From Microbacterium sp. AK009 (GTDB lineage Bacteria; Actinomycetota; Actinomycetes; Actinomycetales; Microbacteriaceae), in NCBI RefSeq assembly GCF_013410955.1, contig NZ_JACCCG010000004.1, positions 186,001 to 250,000 of the forward strand: 64,000 bases of DNA, written 5' to 3'. Below, piece after piece: positions 8,831 to 18,234 of this stretch. How positions within the stretch are numbered: the stretch's first letter is position 1; each line of letters begins with the position of its first letter. The translations under genes were made by a program, and so were the position numbers. The notes beneath the pieces were generated by a model, which worked only from the letters and a program-made list of their open reading frames with translations, had not been told where the DNA came from and made no database searches.

Positions 8831-11035
8831 TCAGGTCCGGGCGAGCGCGGCGCGCTCGACATTGCCGATCCGCCGTTCGATCGCGGCGGACACGGCCGGA
8901 TGCCGCAGCAGCGCCGGATCCTCCGAGATCACCGTCTCCGCGGCGCGGCGCGCCGCCGAGATGAGGTCGGCGTCGCGGGCCACCCGCAGCAGGCGCAGCG
9001 ATGAGCGCGCACCAGACTGGAGATCGCCGAGCACATCACCCTCTCCGCGGAGGTCGAGGTCGACTTCGGCGAGCTCGAAGCCGTCGAGGGTGGCGGCGAC
9101 CGCCTCGACGCGCTGACGGGCGAGCGAGCCATGCTCGGCTTCGGTCACGAGCAGACAGAGCCCCGGGACGCCGCCACGTCCGACCCGTCCCCGCAGCTGG
9201 TGCAGCTGAGACACCCCGAAACGGTCGGCTTCGAGAATCACCATGGTCGACGCATTCGCGACGTCCACCCCCACCTCGACGACCGTCGTGGCCACCAGGA
9301 CGTCGATCTCGCCGCGCGCGAAGGACTGCATGATGTCGTCCTTCTGCTCCGACGGGAGTTTGCCGTGCACCATCGCCACCCGGATGTCCGTGAAGGCGGG
9401 GTGACGCGACAGCAGCTCGACGACCTGCACGACGCCCCAGTGGGTGCGACCGGCGCTGCTGCCCGGGACGCGGGGGGCGACCTTCTCCTCCGCACGCGCG
9501 TCGTCGTCGCCTCCGTCGGGGATCGGCGCCTGGTCGTCCACGACATCGGCGTCGGCGTCGATCGCCGCGGTCACCACGAAGGCCTGCCGGCCCTGGCCGA
9601 CCTCTTCGGCGACGCGCGCCCAGACCCGTCCGAACCATGCGGGCCGCTCGGCGAGCGGAGCGACGTGCGTGGTGATGCCCGCGCGTCCGGCCGGCATGGA
9701 CCTGATCGTCGACACGTCCAGGTCGCCGAACACCGTCATCGCCACGGTGCGCGGAATGGGTGTCGCGGTCAGCACGAGCACGTGCGGCGCGGTGCCCTTG
9801 GCGCGAAGGGCCTCCCGCTGCTCGACCCCGAAGCGGTGCTGCTCGTCGATGACGACCAGTCCGAGATCGGCGAATGTCGTCGAGTCGCTGAGCAGGGCGT
9901 GCGTGCCGACGACGATGCGGGCCTGCCCCGAGGCGGCGCGCAGGGCGGCCTTGCGTCGATCCGCGGCGGGGAGCTGCCCGGTCAGCAGCGTGGGCATGAG
10001 CTCGGGGGCGAGCAGCGGTCCGAGCATCCGCGCGATCGAACGAACGTGCTGTGCCGCCAGCACCTCGGTGGGTGCGATGAGGGCCGATTGGCCACCCGAC
10101 TGCGCCACCTGCAGCATCGCCCGCAGTGCCACGAGGGTCTTCCCTGAACCGACTTCACCCTGGACGAGCCGGTTCATCGGCCATCCGCCGACGAGGTCGT
10201 GTGCGATCTGCTCCCCCGCCGCTGACTGATCGCTGGTCAGTGCGAAGGGCAGCCCGGCGTCGAAGCGCTCGAGGAGGTCGCCGGCGGGGCGCGCGGTCGC
10301 GGACATCGCGCGCACGAACTGCCGCTGTTGGAACAGCGCCGCCTGGAGCACGAACGCCTCCTGCATGCGGAGGGTCTCGCGCGCCGCGTCGACCTGTTCG
10401 AGGAAATCGGGCCGGTGGATGCGCTCCAGCGCGGTCCGCGCGTCCAGAAGTCCGTGTGCGCGTCGGAGCGGCTCGGGCACGGGGTCATCGAACGGACCGA
10501 GGACGTCCAGCACCGTCCCGACCGTCTTGGCGACGAGGAAGCTCGGCACGGACGCGGTGGCGGGGTAGATCGGGATCGGGAGGTTGGCGGTGGCCTCCGC
10601 GGTCATCCGCGCGGTCTCTTCGTCGTCGAAGAGCTCGTACACCGGGTGGGCGAGCTGGAACTGGCCCCGGTACTCGCTGACCTTCCCTGCGAAGATCCCG
10701 CGGCGGCCGGGTGCGAGGTCGCCGAGGCGCCATTTCTGATTGAAGAAGGTCAGCGTCAGTGTGCCGTTGCCGTCGCTGATCTTGGCCTCGACGAGGGATC
10801 CGCGCCGATTGCGCATCGGGCGATCGGTGACGCTCTTCACCTCCGCGACGATCGTGACCGGTTCGCCCAGGGGCAGCGAGGCGATCGGCGTCAGCTCCCC
10901 GCGCAGGGCGTATCGACGCGGATAGTGCGACAGGAGATGTTCGACCGTGCCGATCCCGAACGCGCGCGCGAAGAGCTTCGCGGTCTTGTCGCCGACGACC
11001 GCGTCAAGGCGCGATTCGAGTGCGATGGGCGGCAT
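8831..11035 (-). CDS. recG: ATP-dependent DNA helicase RecG
   Basis: RecG regresses stalled replication forks and moves Holliday junctions. The 734-residue protein has an N-terminal wedge/OB domain (PLGEPVTIVAEVKSV), Walker A GEVGSGKTLVALRAM, Walker B VVIDEQHRFG, and the conserved TATPIPRT motif III. The C-terminal helicase half includes VEVGVDVANAS and the QLRGRVGRGG motif VI. An acidic, low-complexity insert lies between the helicase lobes (about residues 490-520). It sits between a lipoprotein gene (53 nt upstream) and coaD. Confidence 0.97.
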   Translation of the reverse strand: MPPIALESRLDAVVGDKTAKLFARAFGIGTVEHLLSHYPRRYALRGELTPIASLPLGEPVTIVAEVKSVTDRPMRNRRGSLVEAKISDGNGTLTLTFFNQKWRLGDLAPGRRGIFAGKVSEYRGQFQLAHPVYELFDDEETARMTAEATANLPIPIYPATASVPSFLVAKTVGTVLDVLGPFDDPVPEPLRRAHGLLDARTALERIHRPDFLEQVDAARETLRMQEAFVLQAALFQQRQFVRAMSATARPAGDLLERFDAGLPFALTSDQSAAGEQIAHDLVGGWPMNRLVQGEVGSGKTLVALRAMLQVAQSGGQSALIAPTEVLAAQHVRSIARMLGPLLAPELMPTLLTGQLPAADRRKAALRAASGQARIVVGTHALLSDSTTFADLGLVVIDEQHRFGVEQREALRAKGTAPHVLVLTATPIPRTVAMTVFGDLDVSTIRSMPAGRAGITTHVAPLAERPAWFGRVWARVAEEVGQGRQAFVVTAAIDADADVVDDQAPIPDGGDDDARAEEKVAPRVPGSSAGRTHWGVVQVVELLSRHPAFTDIRVAMVHGKLPSEQKDDIMQSFARGEIDVLVATTVVEVGVDVANASTMVILEADRFGVSQLHQLRGRVGRGGVPGLCLLVTEAEHGSLARQRVEAVAATLDGFELAEVDLDLRGEGDVLGDLQSGARSSLRLLRVARDADLISAARRAAETVISEDPALLRHPAVSAAIERRIGNVERAALART

Positions 11036-11088
11036 ACCTCGAGTGTAGGGAGCGTCGCCGACAACGACCCTCCCTCACCGGGTCCGGT

Positions 11089-11679
11089 TCAGCCGAAGAT
11101 CTGCGAGGCGATGTCGGAGAGGAACGCGCGGCCGTTGCGGTTGACCGGCGCGTAGTAGATCCACACGTCATCGCGGGCCACGACGAACTCCTCCGTATCG
11201 GGGCCCGACCCGGGAAGCTCGCAGAACTGCGCACCGAAATCGTCGGCGACCTGGCAGGTGTACCCCTCCTCGGGGAGGGTCGCGACCGCCGCGGTCACCG
11301 CATCGGGGGTGGCGGTGCTGATGAGCACGAGCAGGCCGGTGGCGTCGCCGACGATCCAGTCGCAGCCGAGGACGAGTGTTGCTCCCTCCGGCGCCGGGCG
11401 GACGAAGCCCTGCCCATCGCTTTGAAGCGTCATATCGCCGACCATCTCCTGTCGGGATGCCTCGCTGCCGAGGTCCGTGCACTCGGTGGGGATCGAGGCG
11501 GTGGAGGTCGGCGACGAGCTGGGCGACTCGCTCGGGGAGTCCGTGGGCGAAGCGCTCGGCTCCGTGCTCTGCGTCGGGGCCGTCGGCGTCGGAGCAGGCT
11601 CCGGCGCGCATGCCGACAGCAGGCCCAGAGCCAGCGCGGCCCCGGCGATCACGGTCAGGGAACGGTGGCGCGTGGACAT
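11089..11679 (-). CDS. Putative lipoprotein with Pro/Thr/Ser-rich linker
   Basis: This is a 196-residue predicted lipoprotein of unknown function. The signal peptide MSTRHRSLTVIAGAALALG is followed by the lipobox LLSAC. Next comes an unstructured linker of Pro, Thr and Ser (about residues 25-60) and a compact domain with two Cys pairs. The start at 11679 is chosen because it puts the signal peptide at the N-terminus; the open frame is longer. It is divergent from rsmD and 53 nt upstream of recG. No homology is recognised. Confidence 0.75.
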   Translation of the reverse strand: MSTRHRSLTVIAGAALALGLLSACAPEPAPTPTAPTQSTEPSASPTDSPSESPSSSPTSTASIPTECTDLGSEASRQEMVGDMTLQSDGQGFVRPAPEGATLVLGCDWIVGDATGLLVLISTATPDAVTAAVATLPEEGYTCQVADDFGAQFCELPGSGPDTEEFVVARDDVWIYYAPVNRNGRAFLSDIASQIFG

Positions 11680-11800
11680 CGACGACTCCTGAGGCGAGAC
11701 GGGACACCGGCGGAATCCCCCCGGCACGCGCCATCCTAGGGACAGCACACCGCAGGAGGCCGCAGGCGAACCGTCGTGTCGCGATCGGTATCGTAGGCGC

Positions 11801-12373
11801 GTGACCCGCATCATCTCCGGACGAGCCGGCTCGCTCAGCCTTGCGGTGCCCGATGCCGGGACCCGGCCGACGAGCGATCGGGTCCGTGAGTCGCTCTTCG
11901 GCGCACTGGATGCCGCCGACCTCCTCCGCGGCGCCCGGGTGCTCGATCTCTACGCCGGGTCCGGCGCGCTGGGGCTCGAAGCCGCCAGCCGCGGGGCGGC
12001 GACGGTCGACCTCGTGGAGAAGTCGCCGCGGGCCGTGACCGTCATCCGCAGGAACGTCTCCCGGGTCCAGACGGCGCTGCGCGGCTCTCCCGACGCCGCG
12101 CGCCTGGCCGTGCACCGCGCCGGTGTCGAGACGTATCTGCAGTCGGCGCCGGTCGGCGTCTTCGATCTGGTCTTCCTCGACCCGCCCTACGACCTCTCCG
12201 ACGCGGAACTGCGCACCGTTCTGGACCTGCTCGTCCCCGCTCTGTCGCCGCAGACGACCGTGATCGTCGAACGCGGCGCCCGATCGGCCTCGCCGGTGTG
12301 GCCGACGGGACTCCGGGCCGATCGCCACCGGCGTTACGGCGACACCGCCCTGTGGTGGGCCGTCCGCGATTGA
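11801..12373 (+). CDS. rsmD: 16S rRNA (guanine966-N2)-methyltransferase RsmD
   Basis: RsmD methylates G966 of 16S rRNA in the assembled small subunit using S-adenosylmethionine. The 190-residue product has the N-terminal family block TRIISGRAGS, then RPTSDRVRESLF, the SAM loop VLDLYAGSGALGLEA near residue 48 and the catalytic DPPY motif near residue 128. The start is GTG, and a TATCGT hexamer ends 6 nt before it, suggesting a leaderless transcript. It converges on thiL (2 nt between stops). Confidence 0.95.
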   Translation: MTRIISGRAGSLSLAVPDAGTRPTSDRVRESLFGALDAADLLRGARVLDLYAGSGALGLEAASRGAATVDLVEKSPRAVTVIRRNVSRVQTALRGSPDAARLAVHRAGVETYLQSAPVGVFDLVFLDPPYDLSDAELRTVLDLLVPALSPQTTVIVERGARSASPVWPTGLRADRHRRYGDTALWWAVRD

Positions 12374-12375
12374 GG

Positions 12376-13356
12376 TCAGCCCGACGCGGAGTCCCAGTCG
12401 CGATACGGGTCCCAGCCGCTGCGCCCTCGGTAGGGCTCCCCGTCGACGAGGAGCGGGTGATCCCCCGGGGCGCGGACGGCCCCGATGGGCCGGAAGCCGG
12501 GAGCGGGACCCCGGGCGGCCGGGAAGGTCGCGAGGAGGGCGTGATCCTCGCCACCCGCCAGCGCCGTCGCCGGGTCCTTTCCGAGCGCATCGGCCCGCAG
12601 TTCGATCGTCGCGCGCGAGGCACGGGCGATGCGACCGGCATCCAGGGCAAGCCCGTCCGAGACGTCCATCATCGCCGTGGCACCATGCGCCGCCGCCACC
12701 GCGCCGGACGCGATCGGCGGGCGCGGGCGCAGCTGCGCGCCGACGAGCGCGATATCGGCCTCGCTGAGACCCGAGACGGGCACCGGCCGCCCGTCCACGC
12801 GGAAGCGCTCGAAGAGGAGGGAAAGGCCCCGGGCCGCCTCCCCCATCGCCCCGCAGACGGCCACGACATCGCCGGGCTGCGCCCCGCTGCGGGTCACCGG
12901 TTCGACCCCCTCCAACACGCCCAGGGCGGTGACAGCGATCGTCAGCGTGTCGGACACCGTGAGGTCTCCGCCTTCGACGGTGGCGCCGGGCGCCAGCTCG
13001 TCGCACGCGGATCGCAGTCCGTCAGCGAGTCCCTGCACGAACGAGACCGGGGTGGTGTCGGGCATCGCCAGCGCCACGAGAAGGGCAGTGGGACGCGCTC
13101 CCATCGCCGCGATGTCGGCGAGGTTCACCGCGGCCGCCTTCCATCCCAGATCCGTGGCCGACGACCACGCGAGGCGGAAATCCGGCCCGTGCACCAGAGT
13201 GTCGACGCTCGCGACGATGCGGCCGCCCGGCACGGCGAGGACGGCTGCGTCGTCACCCGGGCCGAGGAGCGCTCTCGACGGCGCGAGGCGATCGAGGATC
13301 CCGGCGAGGATCTCGCCCTCGGTCAGGTCGCCGACGACGGGGTCCGGGGTACTCAC
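12376..13356 (-). CDS. thiL: Thiamine-monophosphate kinase
   Basis: ThiL phosphorylates thiamine phosphate to the active cofactor thiamine diphosphate. The 326-residue product has the family N-terminus (LTEGEILAGILDRLAP), the ATP/Mg loop LLGPGDDAAVLAV near residue 35, and the AIR-synthase-like motifs WKAAAVNLADIAAMGARP and MMDVSDGLALDAGRI. The start is a GTG at 13356; the frame is open 22 codons further, but those residues are not family-like. It is divergent from the DUF3515 lipoprotein gene and convergent with rsmD. Confidence 0.94.
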   Translation of the reverse strand: MSTPDPVVGDLTEGEILAGILDRLAPSRALLGPGDDAAVLAVPGGRIVASVDTLVHGPDFRLAWSSATDLGWKAAAVNLADIAAMGARPTALLVALAMPDTTPVSFVQGLADGLRSACDELAPGATVEGGDLTVSDTLTIAVTALGVLEGVEPVTRSGAQPGDVVAVCGAMGEAARGLSLLFERFRVDGRPVPVSGLSEADIALVGAQLRPRPPIASGAVAAAHGATAMMDVSDGLALDAGRIARASRATIELRADALGKDPATALAGGEDHALLATFPAARGPAPGFRPIGAVRAPGDHPLLVDGEPYRGRSGWDPYRDWDSASG

Positions 13357-13398
13357 CCTCTCACCGTACCCACCGGCGACGCGGGTTAGCCTGGAGGA

Positions 13399-13875
13399 GT
13401 GCGCCTCGCCCGTCATCGTCACGTTCTCGCCGGGCTCGTCGTCGGCGCTGTGCTGACGCTGACCTCGTGCGCGGCAACCGTCTCCGTTCCCCCCGCGGAC
13501 AACGCCGACGACCCGCTGTGCGCGGAGATCACGGTCCGACTTCCCGCAGAGGTGGACGGGCAGGAACGGCGGTGGACCGACGCCCAGGCGACCGGCGCGT
13601 GGGGCACCCCGGCCTCCGTCATCCTCACCTGCGGCGTGGAGCCCCCGGGCCCCACCGAGGCGCGCTGCATCACCATCGGCGGGGTGGACTGGATCGTCGA
13701 CGAGAGCGATCCGCCCCGCTATCTCATCCGCAGCTACGGGCGGTCGCCGGCGGTCGAGGTGTACGCCGACAACAGCGTCGTCTCCCCCAATGAGGTGCTC
13801 TCCACCCTCGGACCGATCGTGTCGCAGCTCCCCCGCGAATCCGAGTGCACCTCGACCGAGACGCTCCTGGACTGA
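13399..13875 (+). CDS. DUF3515 family lipoprotein
   Basis: The 158-residue predicted lipoprotein belongs to the actinobacterial DUF3515 family, whose function is unknown. The signal peptide ends in the lipobox LTSCA at about residues 21-25. The mature part has the conserved WGTPASVILTCGV block, a second Cys in ARCITIGGVDWIVDE, and a C-terminal Cys near residue 152. In related genomes such genes sit beside thiL and ddl, as here. The GTG start has GGAGGA upstream, and a TAGCCT hexamer ends 6 nt before it. It is convergent with ddl (6 nt). Confidence 0.85.
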   Translation: MRLARHRHVLAGLVVGAVLTLTSCAATVSVPPADNADDPLCAEITVRLPAEVDGQERRWTDAQATGAWGTPASVILTCGVEPPGPTEARCITIGGVDWIVDESDPPRYLIRSYGRSPAVEVYADNSVVSPNEVLSTLGPIVSQLPRESECTSTETLLD

Positions 13876-13881
13876 CGCCGC

Positions 13882-14970
13882 TCAGCCGCGTTCGAGCGCG
13901 GTGTCGACGAGCTCGCCGATCAGCTCCGGGTAGGTCATCCCCGAGGCGATCCAGCACTTGGGGAACATCGAGATCGGCGTGAACCCCGGCATGGTGTTCA
14001 GCTCGTTGACAGACAGGCCCTCGGGGCCGAGGAAGAAGTCCACGCGCGCGAGCCCGCGTCCGCCGACCGCCTCGAAAGCCCGCACCCCGAGATCCTGGAC
14101 GGCACGGATCTCCTCCTCCGCGAGCGCGGCGGGGCACACGGCCTCGGCTCCGTCACCGCCGAGGTACTTGCCCTCGAAGTCGTAGAACTCCCGCGTGGTG
14201 AGCACGATCTCGCCGGGCAGCGAGGCGCGCGGCGCCGCGCCGCGACGCCCCTCGAGGATCGCCACTTCGATCTCGCGTCCGACGATGGCGACTTCGATGA
14301 GAACTTTGTCGTCCTCGGCGAAGGCCTTCCCGAGCGCTGACGCCAGCTCCGCGTCATCCCTGACTTTCGACACGCCGACGCTCGAACCCGCCCGTGCGGG
14401 CTTGACGAAGACCGGATAGCCCAGAGCCGCCGCCTCCGCGCGCACCGCCTGCTCTTCGCGCTCCCATCGGGCGAGAGTGACGGTCGCCCAGGGCGCCACC
14501 GGGATCCCCGCGGCCTGCAGCACGACCTTCATGAAGTGCTTGTCCATGCACAGGGCCGAATCCAGCACGCCACCTCCCGCGTAGCGCAGGCCGAGCGTGT
14601 CGAGGAAGCCCTGCACCGTGCCGTCCTCGCCGTGGACGCCGTGCAGGATCGGCAGAACGACGTCGACGCCGCCGAGGTCGTCGACGGTGCCGTCGGCGCG
14701 TCGAACCCGGAGCCGTCGGTCGCCACCGGCCTCGGGCCACAGCACGCGCGTGCCGTTGTCGATGACCTCGGGAAGTCGCTCGGCGTCCAGGGCGAAACGA
14801 TCGGGATCGTCGACCTCGAGCACGAAGGCTCCCGACCGGGTGATCCCCACCGGGATCACCCGGTAGCGGTCACGGTCGATCGCCCGCAGCACTCCCCCCG
14901 CCGTGGCGGAGCTGATCGAGTGCTCGCTGGATCGACCGCCAAACAGCACCACCACCGCGGGCTTGTCCAT
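13882..14970 (-). CDS. ddl: D-alanine--D-alanine ligase
   Basis: Ddl joins two D-alanines for the peptidoglycan stem peptide. The 362-residue ATP-grasp enzyme starts MDKPAVVVLFGGRSSEHSIS. It contains LPILHGVHGEDGTVQGFLD, the ATP-binding block VFVKPARAGSSVGVSKV and the metal-binding end ARVDFFLGPEGLSVNELNTMPGF. I chose the ATG at 14970 because GGGGAGAGG lies 8 nt upstream. The frame opens to 15006, but that extension is not family-like. Its first 101 bases overlap the 3' end of gpsA, an unusually long same-strand overlap. Confidence 0.95.
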   Translation of the reverse strand: MDKPAVVVLFGGRSSEHSISSATAGGVLRAIDRDRYRVIPVGITRSGAFVLEVDDPDRFALDAERLPEVIDNGTRVLWPEAGGDRRLRVRRADGTVDDLGGVDVVLPILHGVHGEDGTVQGFLDTLGLRYAGGGVLDSALCMDKHFMKVVLQAAGIPVAPWATVTLARWEREEQAVRAEAAALGYPVFVKPARAGSSVGVSKVRDDAELASALGKAFAEDDKVLIEVAIVGREIEVAILEGRRGAAPRASLPGEIVLTTREFYDFEGKYLGGDGAEAVCPAALAEEEIRAVQDLGVRAFEAVGGRGLARVDFFLGPEGLSVNELNTMPGFTPISMFPKCWIASGMTYPELIGELVDTALERG

Positions 14971-16009
14971 TCCTGGTCCTCTCCCCTTGGGGTTCGTCAT
15001 CGTCATCGGTCGTCAGGTGCGGTGCGATCTCGCGCGGATCCATCGTGCCGTCGAGCACCCGCTTGACCTGCTCGACGATCGGCATGTCGACGTCGGCTTC
15101 GCGGGCGAGCTGGAGAATGGGCGCGACCGAGGCCAGACCCTCCGCGGTCTGCTCCATCTGCTTGACCACGTCCTGGAAGCTGTACCCCTGCCCCAGGAGG
15201 CGCCCGGCGGTGTTGTTGCGGCTGAGCGGCGACTGGCACGTCGCGATGAGGTCGCCCAGGCCCGCCAGTCCCTGGAGCGTCTCGGGGTGCGCACCCTGTG
15301 CGACGGCGAAGTCGGTCATCTCCACGAGGCCGCGGGTGATGATCGACGCCTTGGTGTTCTCGCCGTACCCCACGCCGTCGACGATCCCGATCGCGACGGC
15401 GATGAGATTCTTCAGCACCCCGCCGAACTCGGTCCCGATGACGTCGGTGTTCACGAACGACCGGAAGTACCCGTTGCGCGCACGCCGCGCGACGGCGTCG
15501 GCGGTCTCCTGGCTGAGGGAGGAGATCACGGCGGCCGTCGGCTGCTCGCGGGCGATCTCGAGGGCCAGATTGGGGCCGGATGCCACGGCGATGCGGGCCG
15601 GGTCGCAGTGCAGCTCCTGCTGGATCACCTGGCTCATCCGCAGCCCCGTGCGTCGCTCGACGCCCTTCATGAGCGAGACGACGGGCGCGTCGCCGGAGGA
15701 GATCAGCGGACGTACGGCTTTGAGGTTCTCACGAAGCGCCTGGCTCGGCACCGACAGGAAGATCTGCTCGGCACCGTGCAGCGCCTCGGAGAGGTGGGGG
15801 GTCGCCATCATGGTGCGCGGCAGGTTGATACCCGGGAGGTACTGGCTGTTGCGCTTGGCCTCGTTGATCTCGTGGGCCAGCTCCGGACGCCGCGCCCACA
15901 TCATGACGTTCGCTCCGCCGTCGGCGAGGATCTTTCCGAACGTGGTGCCCCAGCTCCCGGCACCCACGACCGCGACCCGCGGACGATCGGCGTCGTGCCT
16001 ACGGCTCAA
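14870..16009 (-). CDS. gpsA: NAD(P)-dependent glycerol-3-phosphate dehydrogenase
   Basis: GpsA reduces dihydroxyacetone phosphate to sn-glycerol-3-phosphate, the backbone of phospholipids. The Rossmann loop VAVVGAGSWGTTFG is at residues 12-25. The catalytic Lys block GVLKNLIAVAIGIVDG and the substrate-binding GDLIATCQSPLSRN are present. At 379 residues it is about 40 longer than usual; the extra Gly/Arg-rich C-terminal tail is what overlaps ddl by 101 bp. The start is TTG at 16009, overlapping the plsC stop by 11 bp, so the genes are coupled. The tail is either a real extension or a late frameshift. Confidence 0.93.
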   Translation of the reverse strand: MSRRHDADRPRVAVVGAGSWGTTFGKILADGGANVMMWARRPELAHEINEAKRNSQYLPGINLPRTMMATPHLSEALHGAEQIFLSVPSQALRENLKAVRPLISSGDAPVVSLMKGVERRTGLRMSQVIQQELHCDPARIAVASGPNLALEIAREQPTAAVISSLSQETADAVARRARNGYFRSFVNTDVIGTEFGGVLKNLIAVAIGIVDGVGYGENTKASIITRGLVEMTDFAVAQGAHPETLQGLAGLGDLIATCQSPLSRNNTAGRLLGQGYSFQDVVKQMEQTAEGLASVAPILQLAREADVDMPIVEQVKRVLDGTMDPREIAPHLTTDDDDEPQGERTRNGQARGGGAVWRSIQRALDQLRHGGGSAAGDRP

Positions 16010-16775
16010 GACGCCCCGTCTCCTTCTGCCCGTGCGCGGACGGGTTCCATCTCTCCGCAGGTGCGGGCACGCCCCGCAGGCCCGAGAGCAGCTCGGCGAT
16101 CCGGCCCATCAGCACGTCGGTCGCCGCGACGAGGGTCGACGGCTGCGTCTGGGTGGCCGAGTAGGCCGAGAGGTCGATCGGCTCGCCGAACACGACGCGC
16201 ACGCGGCGGCGAGGCGGCCAGAGCCGGAGCTTTCCGTAGCGCGGGAGGATCTCCTGTGCTCCCCAGTGGGCCATCGGGATGAGCGGGATGCCGCCGGCCA
16301 GCGCCAGACGCACGGCACCGGTCTTGCCGCGCATCGGCCACATGTCGGGGTCGCGGGTGAGCGATCCCTCCGGGTACACGATCACGCCTCTGCCGTGCTC
16401 GACGAGGATGCGGGAGCTTTCGATGGTCTGGCGCGCACCGCCTGCCGATGAGGACCGGGCGACGGGGACCATCCCGGTCGCCCGCAGTGCGGCCCCGAGG
16501 ACAGGCACACGGAACAGACTCTCCTTGGCCATGAATCGCGGGGCCCGTCCCACACGCCACACGGCGACAGCGACGACCAGCGGATCGATCTCGCTGCAGT
16601 GATTGGGGGCGAGCACATAGGCACCGTCGCGCGGAAGGTTCTCGCCCCCCTCGACCTCGACGCGCGCGAGCAGTCCCATCGCAGGGACGATGACGGCGGC
16701 GAGTGCCCAGAAGACGCTTGGACGTCGTTTCTCGTCGGCGCCGGATCCCGGGGGCCGCGGGGTAGGAGTGCTCAC
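15999..16775 (-). CDS. plsC: 1-acyl-sn-glycerol-3-phosphate acyltransferase (PlsC family)
   Basis: The 258-residue membrane-associated acyltransferase makes phosphatidic acid from lysophosphatidic acid. An N-terminal membrane segment (FWALAAVIVPAMGLLA) precedes motif I NHCSEID, the HX4D catalytic pair. Motif III is VYPEGSLTRD. The Pro-rich start and a C-terminal Arg/Trp/Lys tail are typical of actinobacterial members. Coupling to gpsA, which makes the upstream substrate, supports the lipid role. It lies 4 nt downstream of murA. Confidence 0.93.
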   Translation of the reverse strand: MSTPTPRPPGSGADEKRRPSVFWALAAVIVPAMGLLARVEVEGGENLPRDGAYVLAPNHCSEIDPLVVAVAVWRVGRAPRFMAKESLFRVPVLGAALRATGMVPVARSSSAGGARQTIESSRILVEHGRGVIVYPEGSLTRDPDMWPMRGKTGAVRLALAGGIPLIPMAHWGAQEILPRYGKLRLWPPRRRVRVVFGEPIDLSAYSATQTQPSTLVAATDVLMGRIAELLSGLRGVPAPAERWNPSAHGQKETGRLEP

Positions 16776-16779
16776 CGGG

Positions 16780-18162
16780 TCACCCGATGACGCGGAAGTC
16801 GGCGCCGAGGGCGTCGAGCTTGGCGAAGAACTTCTCGTAGCCCCGCCGGATGATCCCGACGTTGCGGACCGTCGATTCGCCTTCCGCCGCCAGGGCCGCG
16901 ATCACATAGCTGTATCCGCCGCGGAGGTCGGGGACGACGACGTCGGCGCCGTGCAGCGGAGTGGGACCGTTGATGACGGCGGCCTGCTCGAGGGCGCGAC
17001 GCGGCACGCGGCGGCCCGGCATGTCCAGTCCCTGCGCGTGCACCTCGATGTCGGCGCCCATCTTGTTCAGCGCCGCGGTGAACCCCAACCGGTTCTCGTA
17101 CACCGTCTCGTGGACGACGGACTGCCCCTCGGCCTGGGTGAGGGCGACGATCAGCGGCTGCTGCCAGTCCGTCATGAACCCCGGGTGGACGTCCGTCTCG
17201 ACCATGACCGGTCGGAGCGCCTCGCCGCGGCGGAACCGGATGCCGTCCTCGCGGACGTCGAAGGACCCGCCCGCCTTGCGGAACACGTTGAGGAACGTGA
17301 GCATCTCCTGCTGACGTGCACCGGAGACGAAGATGTCGCCGTCGGTGGCCAGGGCCGCGCACGCCCACGACGCGGCCTCGTTGCGGTCGAAGATGCACCG
17401 GTGGTCGTAGCCGCTGAGGTTGGGGACGCCTTCGATCAGGATGACGCGATTGGGCTCGTAGGAGATGATCGCGCCCATCTTCTGCAGCACCGCGATGAGA
17501 TCCATGATCTCCGGCTCGATTGCGGCGTTGCGCAGCTCCGTCACGCCGCGCGCGCGGACCGCCGTGAGCAGCACCTGCTCTGTGGCTCCCACGCTCGGGT
17601 AGGGCAGCTCGATGTTGGCCCCGTGCAGCCCGTCCGGCGCCGACAGACGGATTCCGCTCGGCAGCTTCTCCACGACCGCGCCGAAATTGCGAAGCGCGTC
17701 AAGGTGGAAGTTGATCGGCCGATCGCCGATGCGGCAACCGCCGAGGTCGGGGATGAAGGCCTGACCGAGCAGGTGCAGAAGAGGACCGCAGAACAGGATC
17801 GGGATGCGGGACGCACCGGCGTGGGCGTCGATCTCCTCCATGTGCGCGGACACCGCTTCGCGGGGGTCGAAATGCAGGGTGCCGGCCTCCTCCCCGTCAT
17901 CCACGCGCACACCGTGCGCCTCCAGAAGGGATCGGACGACCTTCACGTCGCTGATGTCCGGGACGTCGCGCAGGACGCTCACGCTGTCACCGAGGAGGGC
18001 GGCGACCATCGCCTTGGTGGCGAGGTTCTTGGCCCCCTTCACGTCGACCCGGCCGCGCAGCGGTCGTCCGCCGCGAATGCTGAGGATCTCCCCGGTCGCT
18101 TCGGTCACGGCGATCTCCTGCTCCCCCGTGGGGGATCCCGCATCGCTGAGAAGGGTCTTCAT
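16780..18162 (-). CDS. murA: UDP-N-acetylglucosamine 1-carboxyvinyltransferase
   Basis: MurA adds enolpyruvate to UDP-GlcNAc, the committed step of peptidoglycan synthesis. The 460-residue product has the EPSP-synthase-like fold. Visible motifs are KGAKNLATKAMVAALL (usual KNAALP block altered), PDLGGCRIGDRPINFH with the fosfomycin-target Cys, and TDVHPGFMTDWQQPL near residue 325. It carries about 30 extra N-terminal residues. A ribosome-binding GTGAGGACC supports the ATG. It lies between leuD (72 nt) and plsC (4 nt) in a single run. Confidence 0.9.
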   Translation of the reverse strand: MKTLLSDAGSPTGEQEIAVTEATGEILSIRGGRPLRGRVDVKGAKNLATKAMVAALLGDSVSVLRDVPDISDVKVVRSLLEAHGVRVDDGEEAGTLHFDPREAVSAHMEEIDAHAGASRIPILFCGPLLHLLGQAFIPDLGGCRIGDRPINFHLDALRNFGAVVEKLPSGIRLSAPDGLHGANIELPYPSVGATEQVLLTAVRARGVTELRNAAIEPEIMDLIAVLQKMGAIISYEPNRVILIEGVPNLSGYDHRCIFDRNEAASWACAALATDGDIFVSGARQQEMLTFLNVFRKAGGSFDVREDGIRFRRGEALRPVMVETDVHPGFMTDWQQPLIVALTQAEGQSVVHETVYENRLGFTAALNKMGADIEVHAQGLDMPGRRVPRRALEQAAVINGPTPLHGADVVVPDLRGGYSYVIAALAAEGESTVRNVGIIRRGYEKFFAKLDALGADFRVIG

Positions 18163-18234
18163 CCGGTGGTCCTCACTTCGGTGTCATCGAGGGTGTGGCG
18201 AGGGATGAACGGCGTCGTGAGCCGTCATCCCGGC

